Shown: positions 10,040 to 21,483 of the stretch, in pieces
Layout of the letters: every line of letters begins with the position of its first letter
Position numbering within the stretch: position 1 is the stretch's first letter
NCBI GenBank assembly: GCA_039000515.1
Contig: JBCFYV010000935.1
Span: 59,241,346-59,305,345 of the forward strand
DNA: 64,000 nucleotides
Direction: 5' to 3'
Origin: Timema cristinae
Lineage: Eukaryota > Arthropoda > Insecta > Phasmatodea > Timematidae
Notes under the pieces: model-generated
Databases searched by the model: none
What the model was told of the DNA's origin: nothing
Seen by the model: only the letters and a program-made list of their open reading frames with translations
Made by a program: the position numbers and the translations under genes

Positions 10040-11670
10040 ACATATCGTTACTTCCCCTTCACTTTAATATGTAGAGGAGGTAACGATAACTATTACAAAG
10101 TAAATGTATAACAAAGTAGAGATTGGGTAATATTTCATAAGAGTAAGATAAATAAATAGGTAGCAATAATAGATTTATTATAAAAAAAACACTTAAAAAG
10201 ATGCTATAGGGTTACAATTGATAGCAGTAAAACAGTAATAAATGTCCATTCAATTGATTAAGGAAAACATGTAACTCTTATAAGTATAAAGGAAAAAATT
10301 AAAGTTTTAAACTGACAAATATGATAGGATTTAACAACTCCAAAAATATAGGAACTTCCCGTAGCACGGGAGAATACGTGTCCAAGACGACACGGTAATG
10401 TTCAAAAGGAAGTTAAGTTGATAAAGAGTATTGGATTCCAAAACAGCCGGGCTAGCGCCAGACTACCACCAGAAGGGTCTAAACAGAAAACATGGTGAAT
10501 TAATTACTAATAAAAATATAACTGCAAATCCTATAGTTTTAGAGATACTAAGCTAAATGTCAGCCAAGCTAACTAGCTTGATTTGAAATTAAGAAAGGTC
10601 CCATAGACACACTAAATAAAAAATTGTAAGAGAAAGTCTGTGAATTACATTAGCAAATGGCTAACAATCAGGTGTCAACACAAAATTGTACTATGGCTGG
10701 TCCTTTCCCAGTGGGTACTGCCAGAGCACTCAATAGTACATTTATGCCATTAAACACTTGGACTAATTAGATGCCAACAAGAGGCAAATGAAAATACTAT
10801 CTGTGCGGGCCACTATACAAAACTAGCCGTGTTCCGCATTTTGTGCACCCAAAATAGTAACACAGAAAGAGGGGTGCCAACAAGAATGCTGTGAGATACT
10901 GACCTAACTAGGTTCTCAAATAAAGGCGTTAGACAACCTGCTTGTAGCCATACAAAAGTTCTAACAAGTGAGCATGACGTCCACGGCGTCATGGGATATT
11001 GTGAAGAACATTATAGCTGCTTCGACTAACAGAAACACAATTAGCCTCCTTGACTACTGCAACAAGTCTGAAGGACTTGGATATTTGTCGAATACTTGGT
11101 ACATCAGACGAGATTGCTTCGGTGTCGAGGCGGTGAGACCCCTGACCCAATCATTAAGACCACCAATTTCTTCTTCAGGTGCTGGAGCAGAGGTTCCTCC
11201 TTCGAGGATATAATATGATGAACTACAGTAGAATTAACCTAGGGGTCACCCATTATATACTTTTTTTACTCTAAACAGGACCAAATATCGGCATGTAATG
11301 AGGGAAAAGGAAGGAAGGGGGGGGGGGTGAGGATGCGGGAAAAGTGGAGAAAGAGTCGCTGAGGAAGTCCGCTAGGGCAGCAGTGCTCGTAGCTCGAGGC
11401 ATCGAAACGACGACAGTCAGGTCCTTCGTCAACATCGAGTGTTCAAGGGTTCAGACGTCTGTTAAAACTGCCACGCCTTCGCTTCCGCCATACTTGTAGA
11501 ATGAGTTGTCGAAGCACGGTGTTTGTATCCGGGAACATTCGCTTAAAGTAAGTAGAACACAAATGATATTATTGCAGAATATATCCGTTTTAATTCTCTT
11601 CTTTGGATTCCTTTATTTCAGTTTAGTATTTTGTGCAGATTACGGTTTGTAGATGTCATTTTACTTGAGT
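10040..11670. other. Longest stretch without recognised repeats
   Basis: Unlike most of the window, about 1.6 kb shows no SINE, MITE or LINE signature. The GC content rises from about 10680 onward. A frame of 81 codons (10968-11213, plus) is the best open stretch, but it has no recognisable domain and no clear splice or promoter signals. A G-run occurs at 11319-11327. It could hold part of an intron, an untranslated region or simply unique intergenic DNA. Confidence 0.35.
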
Positions 11671-11678
11671 GACATGCT

Positions 11679-11699
11679 TTCTCTCTCTCTCTCTCTCTA

Positions 11700-11750
<51 letters not shown>
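11679..11750. repeat. (CT)n then (TA)n compound microsatellite
   Basis: About 10 CT units run into about 24 TA units. The TA array is the target into which MITE-2 copy 1 inserted. Frames through it on either strand give runs such as repeated YI and are spurious. Confidence 0.9.
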
Positions 11751-11753
<3 letters not shown>

Positions 11754-12303
11754 GCTGTTCGAAAACTTAACCCCCCCAAACTGCACACATAGCTTGTTTG
11801 AACCAAAAGTAATACAAAATTCTTTTTACACTTACATCCGGAAAACTATGCTAATACCATTAAATTGTGTTAAACGTTTCGGCGTACAACGCTGGGAGAG
11901 CAAAGCTGTTTATGTATGCACAGGTTGCATAGGAGCTAGGAGCGTGGCACTACACACCTTGACATCTTGGAGCACGGCAACAGAACATACCACAATTAAT
12001 AGTAAACAACACACCAGTCACTCTAGAAATGCGAATATGTTCTGAGGGTCATCATTAACGGTCCTACATCAAAGAAATTACATGCCATTATTACATGTGC
12101 ATTATCGCGTGCTTAACCCCTATGCAACATGTTGTACACGCATGCTTGACAGCTTTGCTCTCCGGCGCTGTATGGCGAAACTTTGAACACAATTTAATGG
12201 TATTTGCATAGTTTTACGGATGTAAGAGTACAGGGATTTTGTATTATTTTTGGTTAAAACAAGCTATATGTGCAGTTTAGTCTATGAGTTTACAAACATC
12301 CTG
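11751..12303. mobile_element. MITE-2 copy 1, Tc1/mariner-type ends, long arms
   Basis: The ends are CAGGCTGTTCGAAAACTTA on the left and the reverse complement of CAGGATGTTTGTAAACTCA on the right, flanked by TA. The arms extend for about 200 bp: aaactgcacacatagcttgt and taatacaaaattc on the left are mirrored by acaagctatatgtgcagttt and attttgtattatt on the right. About 150 bp lies between. It has no transposase. Copy 2 is at 24848-25390 and is the better preserved. A 130-codon frame across the left arm is an artefact of the microsatellite and the element. Confidence 0.8.
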
Positions 12304-12309
12304 TATATA

Positions 12310-12490
12310 TATTAATAACGCCAATGGGGTGAAGATAAAAATTGTATAATATATAAGAAATGTAATCGTATTTGTTTGAAGGCAGAGTAGCAAATCGCTT
12401 AGGAAAAAAGAACCACCCTCATAACACCCGTTCGGGATTCGAACCCTGACTTCGTCACCGGAAATAAATTCTAACATTAGAGTGATGGTG
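12310..12490 (-). repeat. SINE-C, decayed
   Basis: Minus strand: B box gggattcgaaccctg reversed at 12433-12447, body remnants (ttgaaggcagagtag) and the reverse of acgccaatggggtga near the former tail. The head and module are incomplete. Confidence 0.5.
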
Positions 12491-12496
12491 TGAATT

Positions 12497-12685
12497 TTAA
12501 CTATGCTGATGGGATAACAACTTTGAAGGTAGATTTTAGAGATAAGTTACTTGCATCTGCGTGGAGGGAGAGTGGAAAAACCTTATAGAAAAATACACCT
12601 TCAACACACCCCTACCATCTCGTCACTGACAAACCATACTACGTGGACAAGACATATGGTCCGGCAGCCCACCGATGCGAGTCTA
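12497..12685 (-). repeat. SINE-C or B relative, decayed
   Basis: The body hallmark gcgtggagggagagtgg is at 12559-12575, with ccaccgatgcgag of the reversed head at 12669-12681. It lies directly next to the preceding SINE-C fragment in the same orientation. Confidence 0.5.
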
Positions 12686-12689
12686 TGAT

Positions 12690-13660
12690 TATAAAATAAA
12701 TGTGGGCTTCCCCCTAACTGTCAATAGCCCCACTTTGATCGTATCACCATTTTTTTTAAGGTGAAAAGGAGTAAAATAAAGCCAGCGCCCCCTGGATATC
12801 TCACAATTGAATTTGCATGGGGTGAAGGGGGGGGGGAGGATCGTTTGGGCGGAACTGTTGTTGAGGTCCGTATTTCATCGGGTGGCGTCGATAGGTCGAC
12901 GGTGCTGGCATCATGAGCTTCTGTTCCCCTTCGTTATAGGGGTGAATTAGAGTTGTAGAATATGGATCCTGTCCTTGTTCAGTCGGGTGCTGCAGTGGGT
13001 GGTGCTACATGGCAGTTTGACGTGTTCACTTCTAAAGGTAGGCGCACACCACGGCGTGTCGTTAGGAAAATATTCCCGATTTGAGCTTATCCAAATTTTC
13101 ACTTTGATAGTCCGAACGTTTGGTAATCCGAAAGCACCTTAAGTAAAATGGCGTCAGATCTCGCACTATACTGGTTTTCCGATGACTGGAAGGCTGAGGT
13201 TCGAATTTTGGCTGGGTTTTCCCATCCATTCTCCATGATAATGTATATGCACTTAATCTACACTACTCCTACTTATACCTACCATACTGAGCCTCTGTTA
13301 AAATTGGTGGTAATGTATTAATTGTAAACAACTCGTGCAATTTTAACGAATTTATAGGCTATACAGCAGATGTCAGTCTGGCAGCTTTTCCGACTGTCTG
13401 TGTAGGCTACGCGGTTTGTAGTTATGACGGGCACATTGCCTACTCTCGCACACTAGTAGGGCAACCATTAAAATACAGGCTATAAACGGCTTGTGTTAAC
13501 TTAATTTTAGGACACACGCCAACAAAACCACAGACCGATAGTTTTCACTTTTACGAATAGGAGTCAGTCACAGTGCCAACTAAGCTAATGAGCAAAAGGT
13601 TTCTGTTGTCTAGTACTATATTGGCTATCAGTGGTTGTAGTCAATGGGGACAGATTAAGG
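12690..13660. other. Unannotated stretch
   Basis: It contains a short G-run (12830-12838), a weak pogo-like relic (gagcttatccaaatt ... gtccgaacg ... gtaatccgaaag, 13082-13135) and a weak SINE-C head (13150-13230). Nothing else could be supported. Confidence 0.3.
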
Positions 13661-13784
13661 AGGTGGAATATTAAAGAACTGCACCGGAATTTGCCTCGAT
13701 AAAGATAAAAGGAAATCACATAGGAGAAGAAATCCCCACCCCCCACCCTACTCGTACTCTTGGTAGAGATTCAAACTTTAACTG

Positions 13785-14036
13785 TTAAATTGGTGGCCGC
13801 ATATTCTCCTGTTTATACTAAACTGCCAATGACAGGGAGTTCAGATTTCAAATCCCGTTTGGGTGTATTAAGGTTTTTTAAATTACTCTTCCTCCACGCA
13901 AATTTGGGTACTTTTCCTCTAAATACATCTTTCCTAATCCTAACCTCATTAGCGTAATTAGTACATATGTGTATAACCTGAAAAGGTCGTATAACCTGAA
14001 CAGGTCGTAGGGCGCCGTGCAAAAAAAAAAAAAAAA
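13785..14036 (+). repeat. SINE-C with A-run tail
   Basis: Head gccaatgacagggag, a mutated B box (ttcaaatcccgtttg), body ctccacgcaaatttggg, then gcgtaattagtacatatgtg. The 3' module is doubled: tataacctgaaaaggtcg is followed at once by tataacctgaacaggtcg. It ends in a run of about 17 adenines (14019-14036) rather than (TAA)n. Confidence 0.7.
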
Positions 14037-14074
14037 AGAGATGCGATCGAATGATTGTGATCTATTAGTTAACG

Positions 14075-14318
14075 AGAGTGACCTGGTGGTGTCCGGGGTT
14101 CAATCCTCGGTCCTGACACAGCTTTATGATTACCAAACCCTTCCTACACCTCTGACAAGACATCTTGTGAATGTGTGGAATGCCAGGCCTCCACCGTGGT
14201 TCGGATGCCACGTTAAACTGTAGGTCTTCCCTTTCATCTCACAATCACCCTACCATTACACATTACCGTAAGTGCATATAACCCGAACTGGTAGTAAGAC
14301 GCGGTGATGATAATAATA
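14075..14318 (+). repeat. SINE-A copy 2, anticodon-arm deletion
   Basis: The duplication ATTAGTTAACG is exact at 14064-14074 and 14319-14329. Compared with SINE-A1 about 35 bases are missing between gacctggtggt and gtccggggttc, which removes half of the A box and the whole anticodon arm while keeping the B box. The breakpoints share a short GGT. The body and 3' module are otherwise intact. Confidence 0.9.
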
Positions 14319-14756
14319 ATTAGTTAACGCAAGCAACCACCTTCGACTCGGGAGGCTTTATCATGCCAAAAGTACAATGATTGTACAAATTCATATTATG
14401 AAAGCTTATATTTATATTTATTACTCTTCTAATTAACGAGAATACACGTCTGCAAGGCTAATATGTGAAAAATTAACTAATCACCCAGATAATGATAGCC
14501 TTACGAGGCTAAAATAAATTATTAAGTAGCCTATCACAGTAATCGACATAATACCACACCTGTCGTTAGTGTCGGCAATAACCAGCTAATGTTGAATTTA
14601 GGGCATTAGCCCCGACATATATCTGCATTAAACTGTTGTGGAATGGGCTTAGGCCGGGCAATTGACACAACAGATTGTCATATTGGGCCGAAACCGGTCA
14701 CAGGAAGATCGAGGAAGGTGTGTGCTTAGCAGTACCACGATCATAATAAAAACAAA

Positions 14757-15005
14757 TAGCACCGCATCTTACTACCTGTTCAGGCTATATGCATATGCTT
14801 GCTATATGCATAGGCTTATATAGTAATTACACTAATGAGTTGATGATGAGTAAGGGTTGAATTCAGAGGAAGTGGACACGCATTTGTGTGGGAAACTATT
14901 TAGGAAAAAGCCCTACTAAAGACACCCGACCGGGATTCGAACTCCCTGTCATCAACAGTCTATTGCCATTGTGGCACCTCAGCTCATGTAGCCACAGAAG
15001 CAGGT
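14757..15005 (-). repeat. SINE-C with inserted micro-duplication
   Basis: Minus strand with module tagcaccgcatcttactacc at 14757-14776 and B box gggattcgaactcc reversed at 14932-14945. Within the module the string gctatatgcata occurs twice (14786-14816), a local duplication not seen in other copies. Confidence 0.7.
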
Positions 15006-15149
15006 AGAAAATTACTAAACATTGTAATATGTTATTTGAATTAGAGATATATTTACCAACATGATCTCAAACGCCTAGGAAAAAAGAAGTTTTAAATAAC
15101 GGCCATGTTATCCGTATCGTTGTGTACGGGGATTAAATATTAGGCTCAT

Positions 15150-15268
15150 CAACTCTGGTTTCCGGTGACGGGGAGGTTGTGGTTCAATCTCTAAGAATTT
15201 TCTATTTTCTCTCCACGCAAATATAGTCTTACCTTTCTCATTCCCAACCCATTAACGTTATTAAAAAG
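15150..15268 (+). repeat. SINE-C fragment
   Basis: It has ttccggtgacggggaggttg, a B box variant ggttcaatctc, body ctccacgcaaatatagtc and acccattaacgttatt. It lacks the first part of the head and the terminal module. Confidence 0.55.
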
Positions 15269-15457
15269 CGAAAAAGGGCTAGCGATGCTCGGTGAAAAAA
15301 AACACACGAAACAGGACCATGTCAAGGTCATTAATACAAGGTTATGTAAAATGGGAGTTTACCCTGGCTTATTCTTCCCTCCCCCTCTCCCCCTTAAAAT
15401 GATCCCTTCCCTCTTCTCTTATTTCCTTTTTAAGTTGATCTTTCGTTCTTCCTTTAG

Positions 15458-15993
15458 GTAAATGCCGGTGTTGTTACTCTATGAAGCGTTTCTTCCTAAA
15501 TTCACTCTTACTCTGTCTTAAAAATAACATATACAGTTTCTTCACCTTCTCCGTTTGTGTCATCCATTGTAAACCCTCTTATACCCCTATTTCCTTTCTC
15601 TTTTCTACGTTTTTATTTTATAGAATAAAGGTCACCCTGCATGCCTGCCGTCTTTTCAAACTCCTGGTGGGAAATGGCTTTCTTCATTGGTTACAGTACC
15701 AGGTTTATATCCACGTTGGGCCATTTGAGTTTCTCTCTAGAGAGTACGACCTCCATTTTGAGACCCAGTCGGTTATTTTTATTCCTCCAACGTGACCTTT
15801 TATTGTGAAGACAAGAAGTCTGTCTTACCCCGGTATCCTTTTTACCCACCAGGCCTTTATATGTTCGGCGAAAGTTGGAAACTTGGCTTTAGTTGGAGAG
15901 ATGGAGGTAACATTTGATATTGATTTCTGCCCTACATGGGTAACACATCCTAAGCACGGGCATCTATTTGGTCCAAAATTGTATTATCATTAA
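15458..15993 (+). other. Doubtful open frame, one internal stop
   Basis: A single frame runs from a potential splice acceptor (pyrimidine-rich ttcgttcttcctttag ending at 15457) to a TAA at 15991-15993, broken only by a TGA at 15793-15795. The 104-codon first part starts at ATG 15481, and the second part has about 62 codons. I recognise no domain or motif. A frame of this length with one stop is expected about once by chance in a window this size, so it may be nothing. Alternatives are a decayed transposon frame or a terminal exon ending at the TGA. Confidence 0.15.
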
Positions 15994-16225
15994 TATGAAT
16001 GATGCCATTAGCTTAATATAAAATAAAAATAGTTAAATTCTATTTAACCTATCACTTACATTATATATAATGGCTACATTTCATAGACTTAATTTACTGT
16101 CACTGTTCAATGAAACTAATATAAATGAATGGTTCGACACAATAGCACAAATTTTCTCATATTATGTATTACATCTTGGAAGAAAATAAATACAATGCTC
16201 GGTGATTATTAAATGATATCTTACA

Positions 16226-16358
16226 ATTATTCTTTCACTTAATTTATGAATTATTATTATTATTTCGATTAATGGTCATAGGTAAACATGTCTGACCAAT
16301 GACCATTAATTCGAAATAATAACATTAATACCAATTCATAAATTAATGAAAGAATAAT
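16226..16358. repeat. Palindromic foldback, about 133 bp
   Basis: Left ATTATTCTTTCACTTAATTT pairs with right AATTAATGAAAGAATAAT, and inwards TTTCGATTAATGGTCAT pairs with ATGACCATTAATTCGAAA. The loop is only about 20 bases. A small foldback MITE is the most likely origin. The ends and a target duplication are not resolved in the AT-rich flanks. Confidence 0.65.
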
Positions 16359-16603
16359 CATATATTTTAAAATGTTAAATGTTAATTTGAGGATAGGGTG
16401 CGGCAGAAAATTATGATATTATGTGAGGTGAAACCTTTCCAAGAACCGGCCCTTTGTACCCATCATTAAAGTACAATGAATTGCATATTTGGTCAGCAAT
16501 TATTTTTGAAAGTGCTTCTAAAATGAAAGTTTTACGATTTTGTAATATCAGGTAGATAGATTGGTTGGTTTTAAGATCAAGAATATTTTATGGTTAGTAT
16601 ATA

Positions 16604-16671
16604 TGTGTCGGATTGTAAGAAGAGAAATTATTTTAAGATTAACATGTGTGTCGGATTGTAAGAAGAGAAAT
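16604..16671 (+). repeat. Short direct duplication, period 43
   Basis: The 25-base block beginning TGTGTCGGATTGTAAGAAGA is present at 16604-16628 and again identically at 16647-16671. Confidence 0.85.
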
Positions 16672-16692
16672 ATTTTTTACATCCATTACTGT

Positions 16693-16965
16693 TTACAGCC
16701 AATGGCCTGCGTTTTTTTAATTTTATTTTTTTATTTAAGTAATATATTTTCCACTACCGGCTGGCTAAGACTGTCGTAGCTTCAAATGCCTTATAATATA
16801 ACTTAAGACTAGGACCGGCTCAACATCCAGTCACCAGCCTTTAATTTATCAATGTGATAGGGGTGGTGAGAACCCATATTTTCATCAATTATACATTTTA
16901 GGCCATGCTGGGGATTGAACCCTGGACTTAGCTCAGTAGACAGGCTACCGACTGAGTTAAGGTAA
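16693..16965 (-). repeat. SINE-G copy 2
   Basis: Same block order as 4000-4235: tacagccaatggcctg, atattttccactaccggctg, gactgtcgtagcttca, aacatccagtcaccagcc, then on the right a minus-strand B box (reverse of ggggattgaaccctgg) beside ttagctcagt. Confidence 0.7.
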
Positions 16966-16969
16966 AAGA

Positions 16970-17725
16970 AGAGAAAGAATCCGCATCAATAATTTGTACA
17001 GCAACAAAATCCTTTAATTATAACATATTTTTCAATATATTCAACAAGTTTTGTATTTTTAAATGCTACTGTTGAGTACTTGTTTAATGTCGGCGTGCCA
17101 CTGAAATCGTATTTCTCGTTTCGAACAGTTGTACCGCCTGCCATAAGCTCTCCATCCCAGGTCTAGATCGAATGAGGTAAATTGAGTAGTGGACTCGATC
17201 CGCGAATACTCTGACTTATTCCTAGATATAAAAAAAAATAGCTAATAAAATGTCAGACTAATCAAACAAGAAGTTTGTTGTTTTTGTGTTTAATATTCTG
17301 TTCTATTCAAATACACTTCCCGTTTCAAATGAGAGTATCGGATGTGCTAGTTTTATTTGTGTCTGTATTGAGAGCTGATTGGAGTTCGAACGGGTGGGGG
17401 GTGGATACTGTGCCTGGAAGCAGTGTGACCAGACGCATTAGTAATGTTCGGTCAATAAACAGTGACGGGTTGGACTAGGTTAGAGGGAGAGGAGAGAGGT
17501 TGGTGTTAATTTACATAAGCACCTACTGACCTGAGGTACAAACAAGAACTGTCACAGGGAGTAGTTAACGATCGTCTGTGATCGTCCTTTTGCTGCTGCT
17601 GTTCTTAGTCATATTCAATACGGATGTTGCGCCAACCTTTGACACTAAATCCACGTACAGACGGTGGACGTCACACAAACACGCCGGGAATATGTCGAAC
17701 AGACGGGGACTAGTTACTGATGCCG
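16970..17725. other. Unannotated stretch
   Basis: No repeat family or recognisable coding frame was seen. Confidence 0.35.
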
Positions 17726-17730
17726 GTTTA

Positions 17731-17995
17731 TTATTATTATTATTATTATTATTTAGCACCGCGTTTTACTACCGTTCGGGTTATACGCTTTAAGTACTAA
17801 TTACGAAATGGATTAGGAATTGGGAAGGTTGAATTAAATGAAGTGAACCCGCATTTGCGTGGAGGAGAGTGGAAAACCATTTAGGAAAAACCACCCAAGT
17901 TCACCCGACCGAGATTCGAACCTCGATCTCCCGTCCTCAGCAGTTGAGCTCAACACGACAAGCGCGTTAGCCAACTACGCCACCGAGGCGAGTCT
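17731..17995 (-). repeat. SINE-B copy 2
   Basis: Nearly complete minus-strand copy: (ATT)n at 17731-17754, tagcaccgcgttttactacc, body, B box gagattcgaacctcg reversed, and A-box region ending caccgaggcgag near 17993. Flanks GGTTTATT and GGTTTTATT are a possible imperfect target duplication. A frame across it gives asparagine repeats from the ATT tail and is spurious. Confidence 0.85.
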
Positions 17996-17999
17996 GGTT

Positions 18000-18990
18000 T
18001 TATTGTTGAGTATTTAATAATGGAAAGTGAAAATAAACATGGACGTCGTCGTTTTGTGGAAAAACACAACTGTATTGATAGAAACAGGGTTCTGAATCAA
18101 TTTAGGATTTAAATTCCTTTTTTTTCCCCTGCTCTTTTCTCTTCGATACGATGCTAGCAAACCTATATCTTTTATTTTTACGTTCCTCAGCATCGATCTC
18201 CGTAGAGGTACCCATTTCCATCAAGGTGTCAGTCTTCACTTCTTTTTATTGTAGTAGTAATTTGGATGTTTCGGGTTACACAAAGTCTCTTTACTTTTGT
18301 ATATCTCGATCAATTCGAGCGATTTCTATTTACGCCAAATATTTGTCATTTTATCGAGGTCATTCAAAGTCTAGTCGAATAAAAAAGTAAAGTAAGTAAT
18401 CAGACCACACATTCACCCCGAATCACGTCCAAACACACACTACGAGCGCCTTTGTGTTCGGTATGAAAACCGACACCCGACGTATCAGATCTACTTGTTT
18501 TCCTATTGAATTTAGGGTCCCTGGTTCAAATATCGGCATGGTCGAAAAACTTATATTTGATGGGTTTCCCCTTTCTCAGTGATAAATTAACGCCCGAAGT
18601 TTGGGTGTTGTGTCCGTTCTTAATTTAAGCCGGTGCTGTAAGTCATGGGCTGTTATGTCAATCGGTTCAAAAAAGTCCACGTTAACTGTCTCATATTTGT
18701 AAAAAAAAAATGTAGCATCTAAAGGGGAATGATTTTAGTATATTTGCCAGAGAGTTACAGATAGTGGGTTGTATATTAAATTAACCTAGGATAGCACTTA
18801 AAAAACTGCACTACCAGCCCTAACGTTTGCAATAAAAATTCTGAATATTAAAATAAACTTACATACAATTTAAGAGTCACCCAGGTTCGATCCAGGGTCT
18901 CATTGATCTGCAATTAAACACACACTCCAGTATTATTAGTGAAAGATTCTAGCCTAACTCTAAGGTATAAGTTTTAAAAATATTTTTTGC
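18000..18990. other. Unannotated stretch
   Basis: The only tRNA-like traces are short B-box-like strings (gttcaaatatcgg near 18525, ggttcgatccaggg near 18884) without a body. A 79-codon frame at 18151-18390 has no recognisable motif. Confidence 0.35.
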
Positions 18991-18999
18991 CGTCTTCCT

Positions 19000-19353
19000 A
19001 TACCTTAGCTCAGACGATGGTGTGTCTGTCCACTGAGCCAAAGGTCCCAGGTTCGATTCCCGATTGGTACCGGGGGATGTTTCTCGAAAAGGGAATAATT
19101 CTCATAGCTACCATGGTTTGGTTAGTTAGGCTTAAGTTAAGTTGTGTTACCACTGGTTCCACACCCTCATACTCACTCTCACTCTCACCTCATCTCATCG
19201 GGACATGGAAAGAGCCTCAACAGAAAGGATGTACGATTAGTACATCCGGGCGTCCTCTGTGCAGCGGTACATCAGTACTGGACAATCTTCACACATACTG
19301 GACTACAGATTGATGCAGCCCAGACAAAGCATTATTATTATTTTATTATTATT
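19000..19353 (+). repeat. SINE-D copy 2, plus strand
   Basis: The head ttagctcagacgatgg and a good B box GGTTCGATTCC (19052-19062) are followed by ggtttggttagttaggctta, tggttccacaccctcatact, gatgtacgattagtacatcc with gggcgtcc, and an (ATT)n end (19330-19353). It gives the family orientation. The head resembles that of IR-E (ctcagtgg ... caaaggtcccaggttcg), so the two may derive from the same tRNA-like source. Confidence 0.82.
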
Positions 19354-19754
19354 AAAAACTATGTGTCTTTTAAATGCGAGTCTAATCCTTATTTACGATC
19401 AGAGTCCCTCAAAAGTCCCCATCCACCCCTACCCATGTGCTCCGTGATTGTATTCCTTTTAGAAGCGAGGGTAAAATCCTGGTTTTATTTTATTATCGGT
19501 GTTAGTTGAGACCCTCACTTGAAAGAACTCTTTGTCTCTCATTCTTCCCGTGACAATTTGTGGGGTGCGATTTTTTATTTTTAAGGCTTTCAATAATACA
19601 GCCCTTTTTAAGCCTTTATTTTTAAAACATATTTGAATCAGAGGAAACATCTTGTTGGGTTTTGTTTCCGAAGACTGGATGTTGCTGATGTGGACCGGTT
19701 TAGAGAGTGGGGGGTTTCCCCTGTTCAGTATTTTTCCATCCCTGCGTCGTCCTA

Positions 19755-19920
19755 CCCACTTCGGTGGCCCAATGTTCTAACAAGCTACTTTCGTGTTCGA
19801 CTAGACTGCCAAAGACGGGGAGATCGGGGTTTGATCCCGGTCGTGTGCCCTGAGGTTTTCCACTCTTCCTCCACACAAATGCGGGTGCACTTACTCTAAA
19901 TCCAACTTACCGTTAAAATA
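19755..19920 (+). repeat. SINE-C, 3'-truncated
   Basis: It begins cacttcggtggcccaatg, then actgccaaagacggggagat, B box ggggtttgatcccgg, and body ctccacacaaatgcgggtgc. It stops where the terminal module should begin. Confidence 0.65.
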
Positions 19921-20011
19921 CATATTATTTACTAATATACCATACTGTAACAGAGTAGAAAAAACTCCTGAAAAGTGCCGATAGTTTAAAAAAAGATACT
20001 TAAACAAAACG

Positions 20012-20079
20012 ACCCTGTTTGATTTGCCAGCGATCCCTGGAATACACCCTGTTTGATTTGCCAGCGATCCCTGGAATAC
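20012..20079 (+). repeat. Perfect 34-bp tandem duplication
   Basis: Two identical 34-base units starting ACCCTGTTTGATTTGCCAGC at 20012-20045 and 20046-20079. The perfect identity shows a recent event, by slippage or an assembly error. Confidence 0.92.
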
Positions 20080-21480
20080 AATGACCATGTTGATTTCTGC
20101 ACCTGGAATAAATGACATGTTGATAATCAATTTGCCGGCACTAAAGTTAAACGGCAAAAACACTAGTAATGAATGAAAACAGAGAAAAAATTACCCAATT
20201 CTGAATATTTCCGTTTTGTTTGGATGCCGGAACTTTTTCATTTGCTGGGATTTTAGAGCTAAGAATTGAGGAAGTACAGGAGATATTGCACTTAGGTTAA
20301 ATATTGACAAAACCTTTAACTAACAGTACACGAGTATGGTGTATACTGGTATGAATACACAACTATTTTATATGACTGTATACATAAATATAGGTGTATT
20401 TATAAAATGATAGATAGAGAAAGACTTGTAACATAGTTTAATATTTGAAATGGTCTACTCTGAATATTCCACACATTTCGGTTGATCATTAAGAGATACT
20501 TTCCCGTGAAACTAAAGGTAAACGAGACAGCGAAGAATGGATCTTTGTGAATCGAATGATGTATATTAATTTAATAGGAAGGACCATAACACAGATTGTA
20601 TTGCAGTGACTTGCTCGTGTATAGGCACTGCGGAACTGCAGCACCCCCTATTTCCACTTATATTATCAATAACATTTAATATAATGAGTCCTTTTTTCTT
20701 TAATTCTTTCTTTATTTTTGTAGTACAATATATATTCCTTAAGCTTAATGTCAGTACTTCAGTAGCCCTCCCCCAGTTTATGAAAAAGATACAAAAATCT
20801 GTGTATGGAACTGTGCGCTTCATAGTGCCAACGACGCGGTGTTTGACTGTTGTGAGCATGCGCACATAGGAGGGGAGTGAGGAGGAAGGTGGGACTGCCA
20901 GGTAGAGAGAGCACTGTTGCTCTCGCAGTGCCGGCTTTGGCGTGATGGTGGAAGGAAGTTGTTTTTTTACTCAGCGTGTGTTGTGCTTAAAAACCCGTAT
21001 CATATTCTTGAATGTGATAAAGTGTATAAGAGTTTAGAATTAGATTATTATTCTGCTATTATATTTGATTCATTTTTTTACGGTTCTTTTATTTAACAGA
21101 AAGACTAAATGCACTTGCAGTACTTTCAATGGATAAAATTTCCTCAATTGTCATCCAGAGATCAAAGAGACAATATTATTAAACTTTTTGCGCAAATTAA
21201 AACAAGAAGAATAAATTTCATTTTTAAATGAATAGATCAAGCTTGAACTGTAACAATTTAAGTTAAAGTAAGTAAAAAACTATTTTTTTGTTAAGATTTT
21301 ATCAAGTTCCTAAATAAATCTTCTTTTTATACATGTTTTTTTCCTTTTACACAATTTTAAAACAAAGGATAAACAATTTCTGGAGCAGCACCCCCACTAA
21401 TTTTAGCTTCGAGCCGCCACTGTTGTATTGTCATTTTGTATTTTGTTATTGAACGTTGTATCTTCGCTCTTTTTTTTATT
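20080..21480. other. Sparse stretch with possible hAT ends
   Basis: The string gcttcgagccgccactg (21405-21421) reads on the minus strand as CAGTGGCGGCTCG, a form typical of hAT termini. The string aggcactgcggaactgcag (20624-20642), followed by caccccct, is a similar end in the same orientation. A candidate opposite end is gcagtgccggctttgg near 20926. No 8-bp duplication joins any pair, so no element is called. Overlapping frames at 20566-20869 have no known motif. Confidence 0.3.
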
Positions 21481-21483
21481 TAT

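Noticed and set aside
11653..12045. Longest plus-strand frame in the window, 130 codons
   Set aside because: It starts in CT/TA microsatellites and ends in the arm of MITE-2. There is no domain, and the corresponding frame is not kept in copy 2.
20600..21421. A full hAT transposon between the two CAGTG-type ends
   Set aside because: The two clearest ends point the same way, no 8-bp duplication joins any pair, and no transposase frame lies between.
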